From assembly GCA_035632315.1 (NCBI GenBank), contig DASQGZ010000010.1:45720-109719 (forward strand): a DNA stretch of 64,000 nucleotides, written 5' to 3'. This document shows positions 16,050-25,830 of this stretch, piece after piece. The stretch's first letter is position 1; every line of letters begins with the position of its first letter. Made by a program: the position numbers and the translations under genes. Source of the stretch: JAFDZW01 sp035632315. GTDB lineage: Bacteria > Bacteroidota > Ignavibacteria > Palsa-1295. The notes beneath the pieces were generated by a model. That model saw nothing but the letters and a program-made list of their open reading frames with translations, did not search any database and had not been told where the DNA came from.

Positions 16050-16633
16050 GCAAACCGAATCCCAACGTCGATTGGTATTTCCGTAAAGCCAAACAGTGGC
16101 AGAGCGAATTGGAGAAATTAAGAACGATCGTTCTCGACTGCGGCCTGACCGAAGAATTAAAGTGGGGCTGCCCGTGCTACACATCCGAGAAACATAACAT
16201 TGTTTTGATACATGAATTTAATAAGTACTGTGCGCTGTTGTTTTTCAAAGGTGCATTATTAAAAGATTCGAAAGATATTCTGATCCAACAAACCAAGCAT
16301 GTGCAGGCGGCGCGTCAGGCGCGTTTTACTTCTGTAAGCGAAATAAGGAAGATGGAATCCGCGTTGAAAGCCTATATCAAAGAGGCCATCAAAGTGGAAA
16401 AAGCAGGCTTGAAAGTAGAATTAAAAAAGACGTCGGAATTCGATATGCCCGAAGAATTCGAACACAAATTACACGAGGTTCCCGCCTTAAAAAAGGCTTT
16501 TTATAAGCTTACGCCGGGTCGACAGCGGGGATATCTTCTCTATTTTTCTTCAGCCAAACAATCCAAAACCCGCGAGTCGAGAATAGAAAAATATTTGCCG
16601 CAAATTTTGAATGGGAGGGGGTTGGAGGATTAA
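16046..16633 (+). CDS. YdeI/OmpD-associated family protein (DUF1801 plus C-terminal domain)
   Basis: 195 residues. The N-terminal part has a DUF1801/YdhG-like domain (LTEELKWGCPCYTSEKHNIVLIHEFNKY and CALLFFKGALL), and the C-terminal part has the YdeI/OmpD-type helix FYKLTPGRQRGYLLYFSSAKQ-KTRESRIEKYLPQIL. It is a soluble cytoplasmic protein; the family is widespread in Bacteroidota and its biochemical role is unknown. It is translationally coupled to the DoxX-like gene through a 4-bp overlap. Confidence 0.85.
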   Translation: MSKPNPNVDWYFRKAKQWQSELEKLRTIVLDCGLTEELKWGCPCYTSEKHNIVLIHEFNKYCALLFFKGALLKDSKDILIQQTKHVQAARQARFTSVSEIRKMESALKAYIKEAIKVEKAGLKVELKKTSEFDMPEEFEHKLHEVPALKKAFYKLTPGRQRGYLLYFSSAKQSKTRESRIEKYLPQILNGRGLED

Positions 16634-16843
16634 AATTCGAGGGAGCCTCCTCCCACTTCAACATTGAACCCGCATTGCTTTTATATACATTCGAAAAAAA
16701 TGAGAAACGGATTCCCAGAAGAATGCCGGTAATATTCTAACAAGGAAATAATATAGAATTTTCAAATAATTTTTTTTCTGTTGTCCTGTTTCGCTGGTCC
16801 CAACCGTCATTAGTGTGCAATTCACATATAAATTGAAATACTT

Positions 16844-17326
16844 ATGGACAAAAGAATTAATTTTATTGAAAAAGGGTATAATGCGTTAAAGCCGATGTTT
16901 GCTTTGGGAGCATATCTTGCGAATTCGCCGATCGAGCAGGTGCTGCTCGATCTCATCGATTTCCGGGTATCGCAGATCAATGGCTGCGCCTACTGCCTTG
17001 ATATGCACTCGAAAGATCTCTGGGCTCGTGGCGAAACAGAGCAGCGGCTGTATGTTTTGGATGCGTGGCGTGAAGCGCCGTTCTACAGTGATCGCGAGCG
17101 CGCAGCGCTTGCCTGGGCAGAAGCGCTGACCATCATTCCGAATGGAGGCGTCACCGATGACATTTACGCCCAAGTGCGAGCGCAGTTTTCCGATGAAGAG
17201 ATCATTGATCTGACGATGAAAGTGCTTGGCATTAATATGTGGAACCGCCTCAACATTGCGTTTGGTAGCACTCCCGGAACGTACAAAGTAGGCGAGCACG
17301 CAAGACACCTTCAATTGAAAAGTTAA
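16844..17326 (+). CDS. carboxymuconolactone decarboxylase / AhpD-like protein
   Basis: 160 residues. An all-helical AhpD-like alkylhydroperoxidase-type domain with the redox motif CAYCLDMHSKD (Cys48, Cys51, His55), as in peroxidase-type members, and a second part SDRERAALAWAEALT typical of the family. Such proteins work in peroxide defence or as small redox carriers; the specific role is unknown. It is monocistronic: a 210-bp spacer without obvious signals precedes it and the rRNA leader follows. Confidence 0.88.
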   Translation: MDKRINFIEKGYNALKPMFALGAYLANSPIEQVLLDLIDFRVSQINGCAYCLDMHSKDLWARGETEQRLYVLDAWREAPFYSDRERAALAWAEALTIIPNGGVTDDIYAQVRAQFSDEEIIDLTMKVLGINMWNRLNIAFGSTPGTYKVGEHARHLQLKS

Positions 17327-17739
17327 AAAGGATATACCCATTTTCGAACAGAGCTGCCAGTTTAGTCTGCGTTGAGAGATTTCGCCTCTTCCCGTTGGCA
17401 GGGTAAAGCCCGCCCCCCAGCTGTCGTGTAGCCGCTGCTCACGGCATAGCTAAAAATCTAAAGAATTTTTGAAATTAGGGGAATAAATCGGAACTTGCAG
17501 TATTACGGATTCGTTATATGCGTCCCGCGAACGAAAAGGCAACTTTTATCGAGCGGTAAACCGATTGTTCATTGACAGAAGAGAAGTTTTAAAGTCAGCA
17601 GGATGAGTACAAGGTAACTTGCGTAAAGTTGGTAGGAATATCGATTTTACTTGAGGAGTCTAACTCATCAAGCAGCAAGTTTCCGTGAATTTTTTAAGAT
17701 TCATTTTCTTGCATCAATCTATCCAGATTGATACAGGCA

Positions 17740-17777
17740 TCAAGCGCTCAGCTTGATTATAGTTTTAAAACTATAAT
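17740..17777 (+). promoter_or_regulatory. paired hairpins directly before the 16S 5' end
   Basis: TCAAGC-GCTCA-GCTTGA (17740-17756) is followed by a 22-bp perfect palindrome (17756-17777, core AGTTTTAAAACT) that touches the predicted mature 5' end. The rest of the spacer 17327-17739 holds no gene; I see no convincing promoter or boxA in it. Confidence 0.55.
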
Positions 17778-19279
<1,502 letters not shown>

Positions 19280-19447
19280 TGCAAACGGCGAAAGCTGCGA
19301 GCGAAAGCTTACAGCTCAAACCAAAAACGTTTTTCTGATTGGTCTTCACGGACACATTAGTCAAACGGCACAAAATCATTTGTGAATCAAAAATTCACAG
19401 TATTGTCCTACTGACCTTCTCTCTGTCTTTGGATTGTTAATCCAACT

Positions 19448-19479
19448 AATCCCGTCGCTCTGCGATGGGATTTTTTTTT
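19448..19479 (+). terminator. intrinsic terminator ending the 16S transcript
   Basis: AATCCCGTCGC and GCGATGGGATT pair over 11 positions (one wobble) around TCT, followed by nine T. A further hairpin TGTGAAT-CAAAA-ATTCACA lies at about 19380-19398. The spacer 19274-19447 carries no tRNA. Confidence 0.85.
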
Positions 19480-19578
19480 GGTCCCATTGCAAAAACTGTA
19501 TTCGAAAGAATATGGGTTTTGGGCGTTTTGCTCGAAATTTATTTTATACTTTATACTATAATTATGAATAAAAATTAA

Positions 19579-19610
19579 TTTGGAAAAATATTTTTCTGTT
19601 AGTATCTTTG
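19579..19610 (+). promoter_or_regulatory. Bacteroidota-type promoter for the gene at 19641
   Basis: TTTG at 19579-19582 and TATCTTTG at 19603-19610 with exactly 20 nt between the TTG and the -7 box. This is the best promoter match in the window; transcription would start near 19617. Confidence 0.7.
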
Positions 19611-19640
19611 TGCCCGTTAACTCAAAACACTTTTAATACT

Positions 19641-20660
19641 ATGAATAGACTTATCATTGCATTAACTATAATTTTTGTACTTACTGGTGGGAAAAATGGA
19701 TTCTCTCAATGGGAGGGGGGAAATGCATTAGAATATAAGATCCCGAAGTTAACCTCAATACCACCAATTTCCACTGGCCAACCATTGGATGTTGTGCTTG
19801 CTTATAACTGGTTCGATCAGGCAATGAGAACGTACCAAAGTTGGACGATTGATAGTTTTTTTAATGCAATGCAGTATAGCGATACCGCAAAATATATTGC
19901 CGATGCAACATACCGTATTTGCGATGATAATCCGATCACATATCACCTTTGGCTGATGGGTGGCGGAGGCATCCCTTTTGCATATTGGCCACGAACAGAT
20001 CCATCGCATGCCAATTTGACATTCGGAAGGCGGTTATGGACTATTGCTCATGATACTGCTCGTACTGCCTATTTACTCAGCTCCGAAATTATTTCGGATA
20101 TAAAAGTAATTGATACATTTTCGATAAGTAATTCAGCTTCGCATGGATCCTATGCACGACAGATTGTCCGCGTTACTGGTCATATCCTTGATGAGATAAA
20201 AGGGAGATATATTCCATCTTGTGCAATAGATACATTCTACGCGGTTCATGGGAAGACTTCGCCACAATCAGTCTATCCGCCATCTTTAACATCGCCAGTT
20301 AGGGCAGATACAGGAGCGTGTATTCAATTCGAATATTCTTTGGGGTGGGATAGAATGCCAAATAATGACGTTGGCGTTTCCTGGCCATTAGTAGATTCTA
20401 CGGGGACATGGGTAAAGCCCGATTCAGAATATATCGTATTTCTTGGTCTCGTACAAATAAATTCCGATAGCAACTATTCTTATTTTACTGTGCAGCCACT
20501 TTGGGGGGGGTTTGGCTCTACTGCAGGTATGTATCCAGTTCGAGGAGGAATTGTAATTGATCCACATGACGATTTTGGAATTGGCGCACCCTCTGGACTC
20601 ACGGTTGACGTTTGGAAAAGCCGTTTACGTGCTCGTATTTATAAACTTATTAATCCCTAA
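19641..20660 (+). CDS. secreted hypothetical protein
   Basis: 339 residues from ATG 19641. Signal peptide MNRLIIALTIIFVLTGGKNGFSQ. I do not recognise the mature sequence; it is mixed alpha/beta with many aromatic residues and a Gly-rich HLWLMGGGGIPFAYW stretch near residue 110. There is no T9SS sorting tail. Its base use is AT-richer than the conserved genes around it and similar to the protease gene 26 bp downstream, with which it probably forms a unit driven by the promoter at 19579-19610. A role beside the protease (inhibitor, partner or substrate) is only a guess. Confidence 0.6.
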   Translation: MNRLIIALTIIFVLTGGKNGFSQWEGGNALEYKIPKLTSIPPISTGQPLDVVLAYNWFDQAMRTYQSWTIDSFFNAMQYSDTAKYIADATYRICDDNPITYHLWLMGGGGIPFAYWPRTDPSHANLTFGRRLWTIAHDTARTAYLLSSEIISDIKVIDTFSISNSASHGSYARQIVRVTGHILDEIKGRYIPSCAIDTFYAVHGKTSPQSVYPPSLTSPVRADTGACIQFEYSLGWDRMPNNDVGVSWPLVDSTGTWVKPDSEYIVFLGLVQINSDSNYSYFTVQPLWGGFGSTAGMYPVRGGIVIDPHDDFGIGAPSGLTVDVWKSRLRARIYKLINP

Positions 20661-20686
20661 GTCAAATTTAACCTGGAGAAAATTCT

Positions 20687-22291
20687 ATGAAGCAGTTATA
20701 TGTGGCTTCCATCCTCGCGATTATTTTTTTGTCTGCTCGGAGCACCCTAGCGCAATGTAATATACCTTGTTGCGATGAAGAATTTCCTTATGTTTTTTGT
20801 ACACCTAATGGTCAGACTGAGGCATGTTCAAAAGATCCGAATCACGACCCTACATTTCCTAATCCGCCGAATTTTCCTGCAAAGGCGACATATCTCCCAA
20901 GTAGTGTATGTGTTTATGAGGCAAGCGGCAATGTAACATGGTTGCCAACTACACAACCACCTACGCCGCCAACTGATCCAGGCGGACCAGGAGCAGCCCA
21001 TGACCAATGGGTTAAGGATATAGCAGCATGGAATAGCGGGCAGAATATTCCTAATGAGCCTACTAATACTTGTGGCCCTGATCCTTGTGGAACCGAACCT
21101 CAATGTGCGGCAGATGACCCTTGTGGAACTGAGCCGACAAAATATGAGAGTGATGGGGTTACGATTACTCAAGCATGGCAGAATTGGGATGATTGTGAAA
21201 CTGGTGCAGATGGCACAACTACTCATGCTGATTGGGTTCAATGTTTGAGTGACCATACTATATGGGTAAATTGTGAAGCTGGCAGTGGTTCGGATGGACC
21301 GGCACATGATACCTGGGTTAAGTGCAATAGCGACTTCGCCTTAGCTGATGCACAATGGCATTCCGATAATGCAGCTTTTACAGCGGCACAAACTGGTTAT
21401 ACCCAAGTTTGGGACCAAACACAAGCTCAAAGTGATGCCAATGCTGCGTTACAAAACTGGCTTGCGCTTTGTGGTCTCTCTGGGTCGACTCATTCTGATT
21501 GCTGTCTGCAAGTAATGGAAATATTAGATCCGAATAATTTTACTAATCTTCATGCAAATCCTCAAACTACTCTTGCGGCGACGGTTGGTGGAGCAGGTGG
21601 CTTGCAAGCTGGTTTCCCCGGTTGTAATGAAACATCTTGTCCGGATAGGTGGATAGAAGTAAATAATTGTCCTCAATTTTTGTATCAATCGAGTAATCCA
21701 AATGCAACTGGTGACCCAGGGTATACATTTCATTCCGTACCGAAGTTGACTTTTTTTACTGGAACCACTCCGCCAAGCGGAACTGCAAATGGCTATGGCG
21801 CCTGTAGCTTTTACCAGCTAATGGAACATGAGATCGGGCATTACTTAGGTATGCACCATCCTGAAGAATTAGGATGTAATAACAATGCAAATAGAGGTTG
21901 TCCACAAGTCATGTCTCAAAGTCAAAATATTCCTAACGGTATTCCGAAGAATTTGACTAGTGATGATCAGTGCCAATTCAAAAAACTTTATTGTGATCCT
22001 TGCAGCTCAAAAGTCTTGGGTGATGATAGGCAAAGTGTTCAACCGCAGATATATCCGAACCCATCAACTGGAGTAACAAATCTCCAATATGAAGTTAATG
22101 ATTTTACTTTTGTAAAAATATCGTTATGCGACATTCTTGGAAAGGAAATTATAGTGGTTTTCTCTGGACTACAGAGTGAGGGCTACTATCAACTTTCACT
22201 TCCAACACAATATCTGCCTTCCGGCAATTATATCTGTCGGATTCTTACAGAAAAAAATCAGTATAATTTGAAGTTTACTTTAACTAAATAA
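20687..22291 (+). CDS. secreted metzincin-like metalloprotease with T9SS sorting domain
   Basis: 534 residues. Signal peptide to about residue 23 (LSARSTLAQ). A Cys- and Pro-rich region follows (DPCGTEP twice), then a Trp-rich helical repeat region (WVKDIAAWNSGQN, HADWVQCL, HDTWVKC) near 100-270. The protease core has HEIGHYLGMHH (His381, Glu382, His385, Gly388, His391), the full zinc motif of metzincins, with a downstream VMSQSQNIP Met-turn candidate. The last 75 residues (IYPNPSTGVTNLQYE ... LPSGNYICRILTEKNQY) form a type-A T9SS sorting domain. It is therefore a surface or released protease. Preceded by CTGGAGAAAATTCT before ATG. Confidence 0.85.
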   Translation: MKQLYVASILAIIFLSARSTLAQCNIPCCDEEFPYVFCTPNGQTEACSKDPNHDPTFPNPPNFPAKATYLPSSVCVYEASGNVTWLPTTQPPTPPTDPGGPGAAHDQWVKDIAAWNSGQNIPNEPTNTCGPDPCGTEPQCAADDPCGTEPTKYESDGVTITQAWQNWDDCETGADGTTTHADWVQCLSDHTIWVNCEAGSGSDGPAHDTWVKCNSDFALADAQWHSDNAAFTAAQTGYTQVWDQTQAQSDANAALQNWLALCGLSGSTHSDCCLQVMEILDPNNFTNLHANPQTTLAATVGGAGGLQAGFPGCNETSCPDRWIEVNNCPQFLYQSSNPNATGDPGYTFHSVPKLTFFTGTTPPSGTANGYGACSFYQLMEHEIGHYLGMHHPEELGCNNNANRGCPQVMSQSQNIPNGIPKNLTSDDQCQFKKLYCDPCSSKVLGDDRQSVQPQIYPNPSTGVTNLQYEVNDFTFVKISLCDILGKEIIVVFSGLQSEGYYQLSLPTQYLPSGNYICRILTEKNQYNLKFTLTK

Positions 22292-22622
22292 TTAAAGTTA
22301 AATCAAGCAACGAGTGCATCACCCGGGGTTTATATTATTCAAAATTAAAAATGTAAAATAGTGAGAACTGCCAACGAAGCTCTTGTAGTCGCTACCTTTT
22401 ACATTAAAAGCGAAAGTCCTAAAGTTGACTCGTTCTTTATATATGTCACGGGAGGCATCTACACGTGAAAAAGAATTAACTCAATTGTAATATTTTTACA
22501 AGAATTATTACTTGATTGAATTTGTCCTACTGTCACTTCATCGGTATTCATTCTCTATGATGAGAATGAATGTGGTTGACCGGTGAAGCTGATTCATCAA
22601 GCACATTTGATCTGGAGGATTT
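22292..22622 (+). other. 331-bp spacer with a long hairpin before the DUF1800 gene
   Basis: No gene seen. At 22536-22588 a hairpin has arms CTTCATCGGT / ACCGGTGAAG and ATTCATTCTC / GAGAATGAAT around TATGAT, with a 7-nt bulge on the 3' side: 20 paired positions, one wobble. It lies 34 bp before the DUF1800 start (CTGGAGGA before ATG), so it would sit in the leader of that mRNA. Earlier in the spacer AATGTAAAA and TTTTACATT form a looser dyad (about 22350-22405). Confidence 0.5.
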
Positions 22623-24239
22623 ATGAGAAAGGTACCTTCCCCGACTGCGATCACGTTAGATCAGTACAACGGTCCGTGGGGCGCGGCGCAGGCAGCACAC
22701 TTGCTCCGGCGGACGATGTTCGGAGCAACGCCGGCAGATATTACTGCTTTGCAAGCAATGACAATGTCGCAGGCAGTCGATTCGATGTTGACGCTCGATG
22801 CGGCTCCGACCAATCTACCACTAATCTGGTATCACGGAGATTCCAACGGTACGAATGATGGGCAGACCTGGGTCGGGCTTGTATATAATTCTATGACCGA
22901 CTTCAACCGGACAGAATCGCTCGGCGGATGGTGGATCAGTTTGATGCTCTTTCAAAATCGTACGATCCGCGAGAAGATGACACTGTTTTGGCATAATCAT
23001 TTTTCATGCGGCGCGACGACTGTTGGCGATGCACGATATATGTACAAGCAGAATACACTGCTCAGAGCAAATTGTCTCGGAAATTTTAAGTCGCTTGTCA
23101 AATCTATTACGCTCGATCCGGCGATGCTCGTGTACTTAAGCGGCAATCAAAATATTGCATCAGCACCGAACGAGAATTATGGTCGCGAATTGCAGGAGCT
23201 ATTTACGATTGGGAAGGGCACCGAAGTTTCCGCCGGAGATTACACGACATATACCGAGGCCGATGTAAAGGCAGCAGCGCGTGTTCTCACAGGTTGGGCA
23301 GACGATGCTACAAGCGTCAGCGCCTTCTTTACCTCAGCGAAACACGATGCCTCTAATAAGCAATTTTCGGGTCGTTACAATAATACGGTCATAACGGGCG
23401 CGTCAGATCAAACGGGGGCTACCCGAGAGCTTGACGATCTGTTGACGATGATATTTAGCGAACAAGCAACAGCTGAGTATATCTGCCGCAAGATATTCCG
23501 ATGGTTCGTTGATTATGTCATTGATGACTCGATCGAACAAAACGTGATCGTCCCTCTTGCGCAAACCCTTATCTCGAATAATTTTGAGATCAAGCCGGTG
23601 ATGTCACAGCTTTTGAAAAGCTCATTATTTTATGATCCGGCATATACCGGATGCGTCATCAAGCCGCCGACGGATCTTATCATCGGGTCGATGCGCCTCT
23701 TGAACGTCACGCTTCCTGATACTGCATATATCACGAACCAATATTACGGTTGGATCGGACTCAGAGACGACGGTGAGAATATGCAGCAAAAAATACTTGA
23801 ACCGCCGAATGTTGCCGGTTGGCCTGAGTATTACGAAGCGCCGTCATATCACGAGCTGTGGATTAACTCCGGAACGCTCAATACACGGCTGAAATTTCTG
23901 ACCGCTATTGCAACGAACACGCACCAAAACCCAGTCCATAATGAATTGTTGACGAGTGCAGACCTTATCACACTCGCAAAAACATCATCCGATCCGTCGA
24001 ATCCGCTCATGCTTATTTCCGATCTTGCGGCATTGTTCTTCCCGAATCCGTTGACGAGCGACCAAATGACTACACTGCACGACCAGCTGCTTCCTGGGTT
24101 GCCGGATTACGAATGGACGAACGAATGGTCAGCATTCACTGCTGCACCAACCGATGCAACAAAAAAGGCAGCCGTGGTTAATAAACTGACGATACTGATC
24201 AATTATATGGTTCAGCTTCCCGAATATCAATTAATGTAA
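22623..24239 (+). CDS. DUF1800 family protein
   Basis: 538 residues. The family hallmark AAHLLRRTMFGATPADITAL is at the N terminus (about 24-43), followed by the REKMTLFWHNHFSCG motif, ENYGRELQELFTIG, VKAAARVLTGW, and the C-terminal EPPNVAGWPEY. DUF1800 proteins are nearly always paired with a DUF1501 protein, as here with the next gene 11 bp downstream. The pair is thought to act at the cell surface or periplasm, but the activity is not known. No clear signal peptide can be seen at this start, which is unusual given that its partner is exported. Good ribosome binding site CTGGAGGATTT. Confidence 0.9.
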   Translation: MRKVPSPTAITLDQYNGPWGAAQAAHLLRRTMFGATPADITALQAMTMSQAVDSMLTLDAAPTNLPLIWYHGDSNGTNDGQTWVGLVYNSMTDFNRTESLGGWWISLMLFQNRTIREKMTLFWHNHFSCGATTVGDARYMYKQNTLLRANCLGNFKSLVKSITLDPAMLVYLSGNQNIASAPNENYGRELQELFTIGKGTEVSAGDYTTYTEADVKAAARVLTGWADDATSVSAFFTSAKHDASNKQFSGRYNNTVITGASDQTGATRELDDLLTMIFSEQATAEYICRKIFRWFVDYVIDDSIEQNVIVPLAQTLISNNFEIKPVMSQLLKSSLFYDPAYTGCVIKPPTDLIIGSMRLLNVTLPDTAYITNQYYGWIGLRDDGENMQQKILEPPNVAGWPEYYEAPSYHELWINSGTLNTRLKFLTAIATNTHQNPVHNELLTSADLITLAKTSSDPSNPLMLISDLAALFFPNPLTSDQMTTLHDQLLPGLPDYEWTNEWSAFTAAPTDATKKAAVVNKLTILINYMVQLPEYQLM

Positions 24240-24250
24240 GGAGTACTAAA

Positions 24251-25819
24251 ATGAAACGTAGAGATTTCCTTAAAGTCGCAGCGCCCGCAACGGTACTACC
24301 GTTTCTCGTCGGCGGATTTTCACTAAAAGCATTCGCGAACAATCCGTTTTTGCATTCTCTGGTTCAAGGCGGAGGATCGAACGATCGTGTCTTTGTCCTG
24401 ATACAACTGATCGGCGGCAACGACGGTTTGCAGACGGTCATCCCGCTGGACCAGTATTCCCAGATCATGGCGGCACGCTCGAATATTGCGATCAAAGAAA
24501 CGGATGTGCTGAAAATTACCGACACGCTCGGATTGCATCCGAATATGAGCGGTATGCAGACACTGTACGAGCAAAACAAAATTGCGATCGTGCAGAATGT
24601 CGGTTATCCTCAGCCGAATTTTTCGCATTTTCGCTCGATCGATATTTGGTTGACCGGTGCAGATTACAACGAAGTATTGCAGACAGGATGGCTTGGGCGC
24701 TATCTCGATCAGGAATATCCCGGCTTCCCGACCGGATATCCGAATGCTTCAATGCCTGATCCGATCGCGATTCAGATCGGTTCTGCAGTAACACTCGGGC
24801 TTGAGGGCCAGAACGGAAATATGGGGATGGCGTTTACCGATCCGACGGCATTCAGTAATATTATTAATGGGACAACGTCGCCTGTACCGAATACTCGCGC
24901 TGGGCATGAACTTGGATATTTGCGTTCGGTCGCAACCCAGCTGCAATTGTTTTCAACCCCGGTAAAAAATGCCGCATCAAAGGGCAAGACGCTTTCAACC
25001 CAATGGCCGACTGCGGGAAATAACTCACTTGCCGACCAGCTTCGCATTGTTGCACAGCTTATTGCCGGCGGACTGAAGACAAAAATTTATGTCGTCAATC
25101 TTGGCGGCTTCGATTCGCATACCGATCAGCGGAAAGGACAAGATCCGTTGCTGCAAAAATTATCCGATGGAGTCTCTGCATTTCAGGACGAATTAAAATT
25201 AAATGCGCTCGAAGATCGTGTCATCGGAATGACGTTCTCGGAATTTGGCAGGCGCATCAAATCGAATGACAGCGGTGGGACCGATCACGGGGCGGCGGCA
25301 CCGCTATTTGTTTTTGGTACAAAAGTTGTTGCCGGTATTCACGGAAGTAACCCGGTACTTCCGGCAAATGCGACCGTCGATGATAATCTTACAATGGAAT
25401 TTGATTTCCGTTCTGTATATGCTTCCGTGTTGAAAGAGTGGTTCGTATCAAGTGACTCGGAGGTAACGAATACACTACTGAAGCAATATTCTACACTGCC
25501 GATTATCCAACAACAATCCGGTGTCGCACAGAACGGACAAGATGCAACGGTTGATCTGCTTCAAAACTACCCGAATCCATCGGGCGGCTCAGGATTGCCA
25601 ACAGCGACGAACATCACATTCCGCACGTTGGGCGGTTATGCGACGCTCCGAGTTTTCGACGTCAAAGGAGAAATGATCGGGACGATTATTGATGGACCGG
25701 TCACCTCCGGCGAACAAACCGTCAGTTTTGATACCGGTCATTTGCCGAGCGGTACATATTTTTACCGACTCGATTCCGGCGGGACAACCCTGACGAAAGA
25801 AATGGTGGTCGTACGATAG
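24251..25819 (+). CDS. DUF1501 (sulfatase-like fold) protein with T9SS sorting domain
   Basis: 522 residues. N terminus KRRDFLKVAAPATVLPF is a Tat-like signal without a strict twin-Arg consensus tail. The DUF1501 domain, distantly related to the alkaline phosphatase/sulfatase superfamily, shows VLIQLIGGNDGLQTVIP, NFSHFRSIDIW, GGFDSHTDQ, and MTFSEFGRRIKSN-SGGTDHG. The last 80 residues (LLQNYPNPSG ... LPSGTYFYRLDSGG-TLTKEM) are a T9SS sorting domain. It forms a unit with the DUF1800 gene upstream and the kelch gene downstream, whose ribosome binding site overlaps its stop codon. The sorting domain is closely similar to that of the downstream kelch protein. Confidence 0.92.
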   Translation: MKRRDFLKVAAPATVLPFLVGGFSLKAFANNPFLHSLVQGGGSNDRVFVLIQLIGGNDGLQTVIPLDQYSQIMAARSNIAIKETDVLKITDTLGLHPNMSGMQTLYEQNKIAIVQNVGYPQPNFSHFRSIDIWLTGADYNEVLQTGWLGRYLDQEYPGFPTGYPNASMPDPIAIQIGSAVTLGLEGQNGNMGMAFTDPTAFSNIINGTTSPVPNTRAGHELGYLRSVATQLQLFSTPVKNAASKGKTLSTQWPTAGNNSLADQLRIVAQLIAGGLKTKIYVVNLGGFDSHTDQRKGQDPLLQKLSDGVSAFQDELKLNALEDRVIGMTFSEFGRRIKSNDSGGTDHGAAAPLFVFGTKVVAGIHGSNPVLPANATVDDNLTMEFDFRSVYASVLKEWFVSSDSEVTNTLLKQYSTLPIIQQQSGVAQNGQDATVDLLQNYPNPSGGSGLPTATNITFRTLGGYATLRVFDVKGEMIGTIIDGPVTSGEQTVSFDTGHLPSGTYFYRLDSGGTTLTKEMVVVR

Positions 25820-25830
25820 GGAGTATCGTT

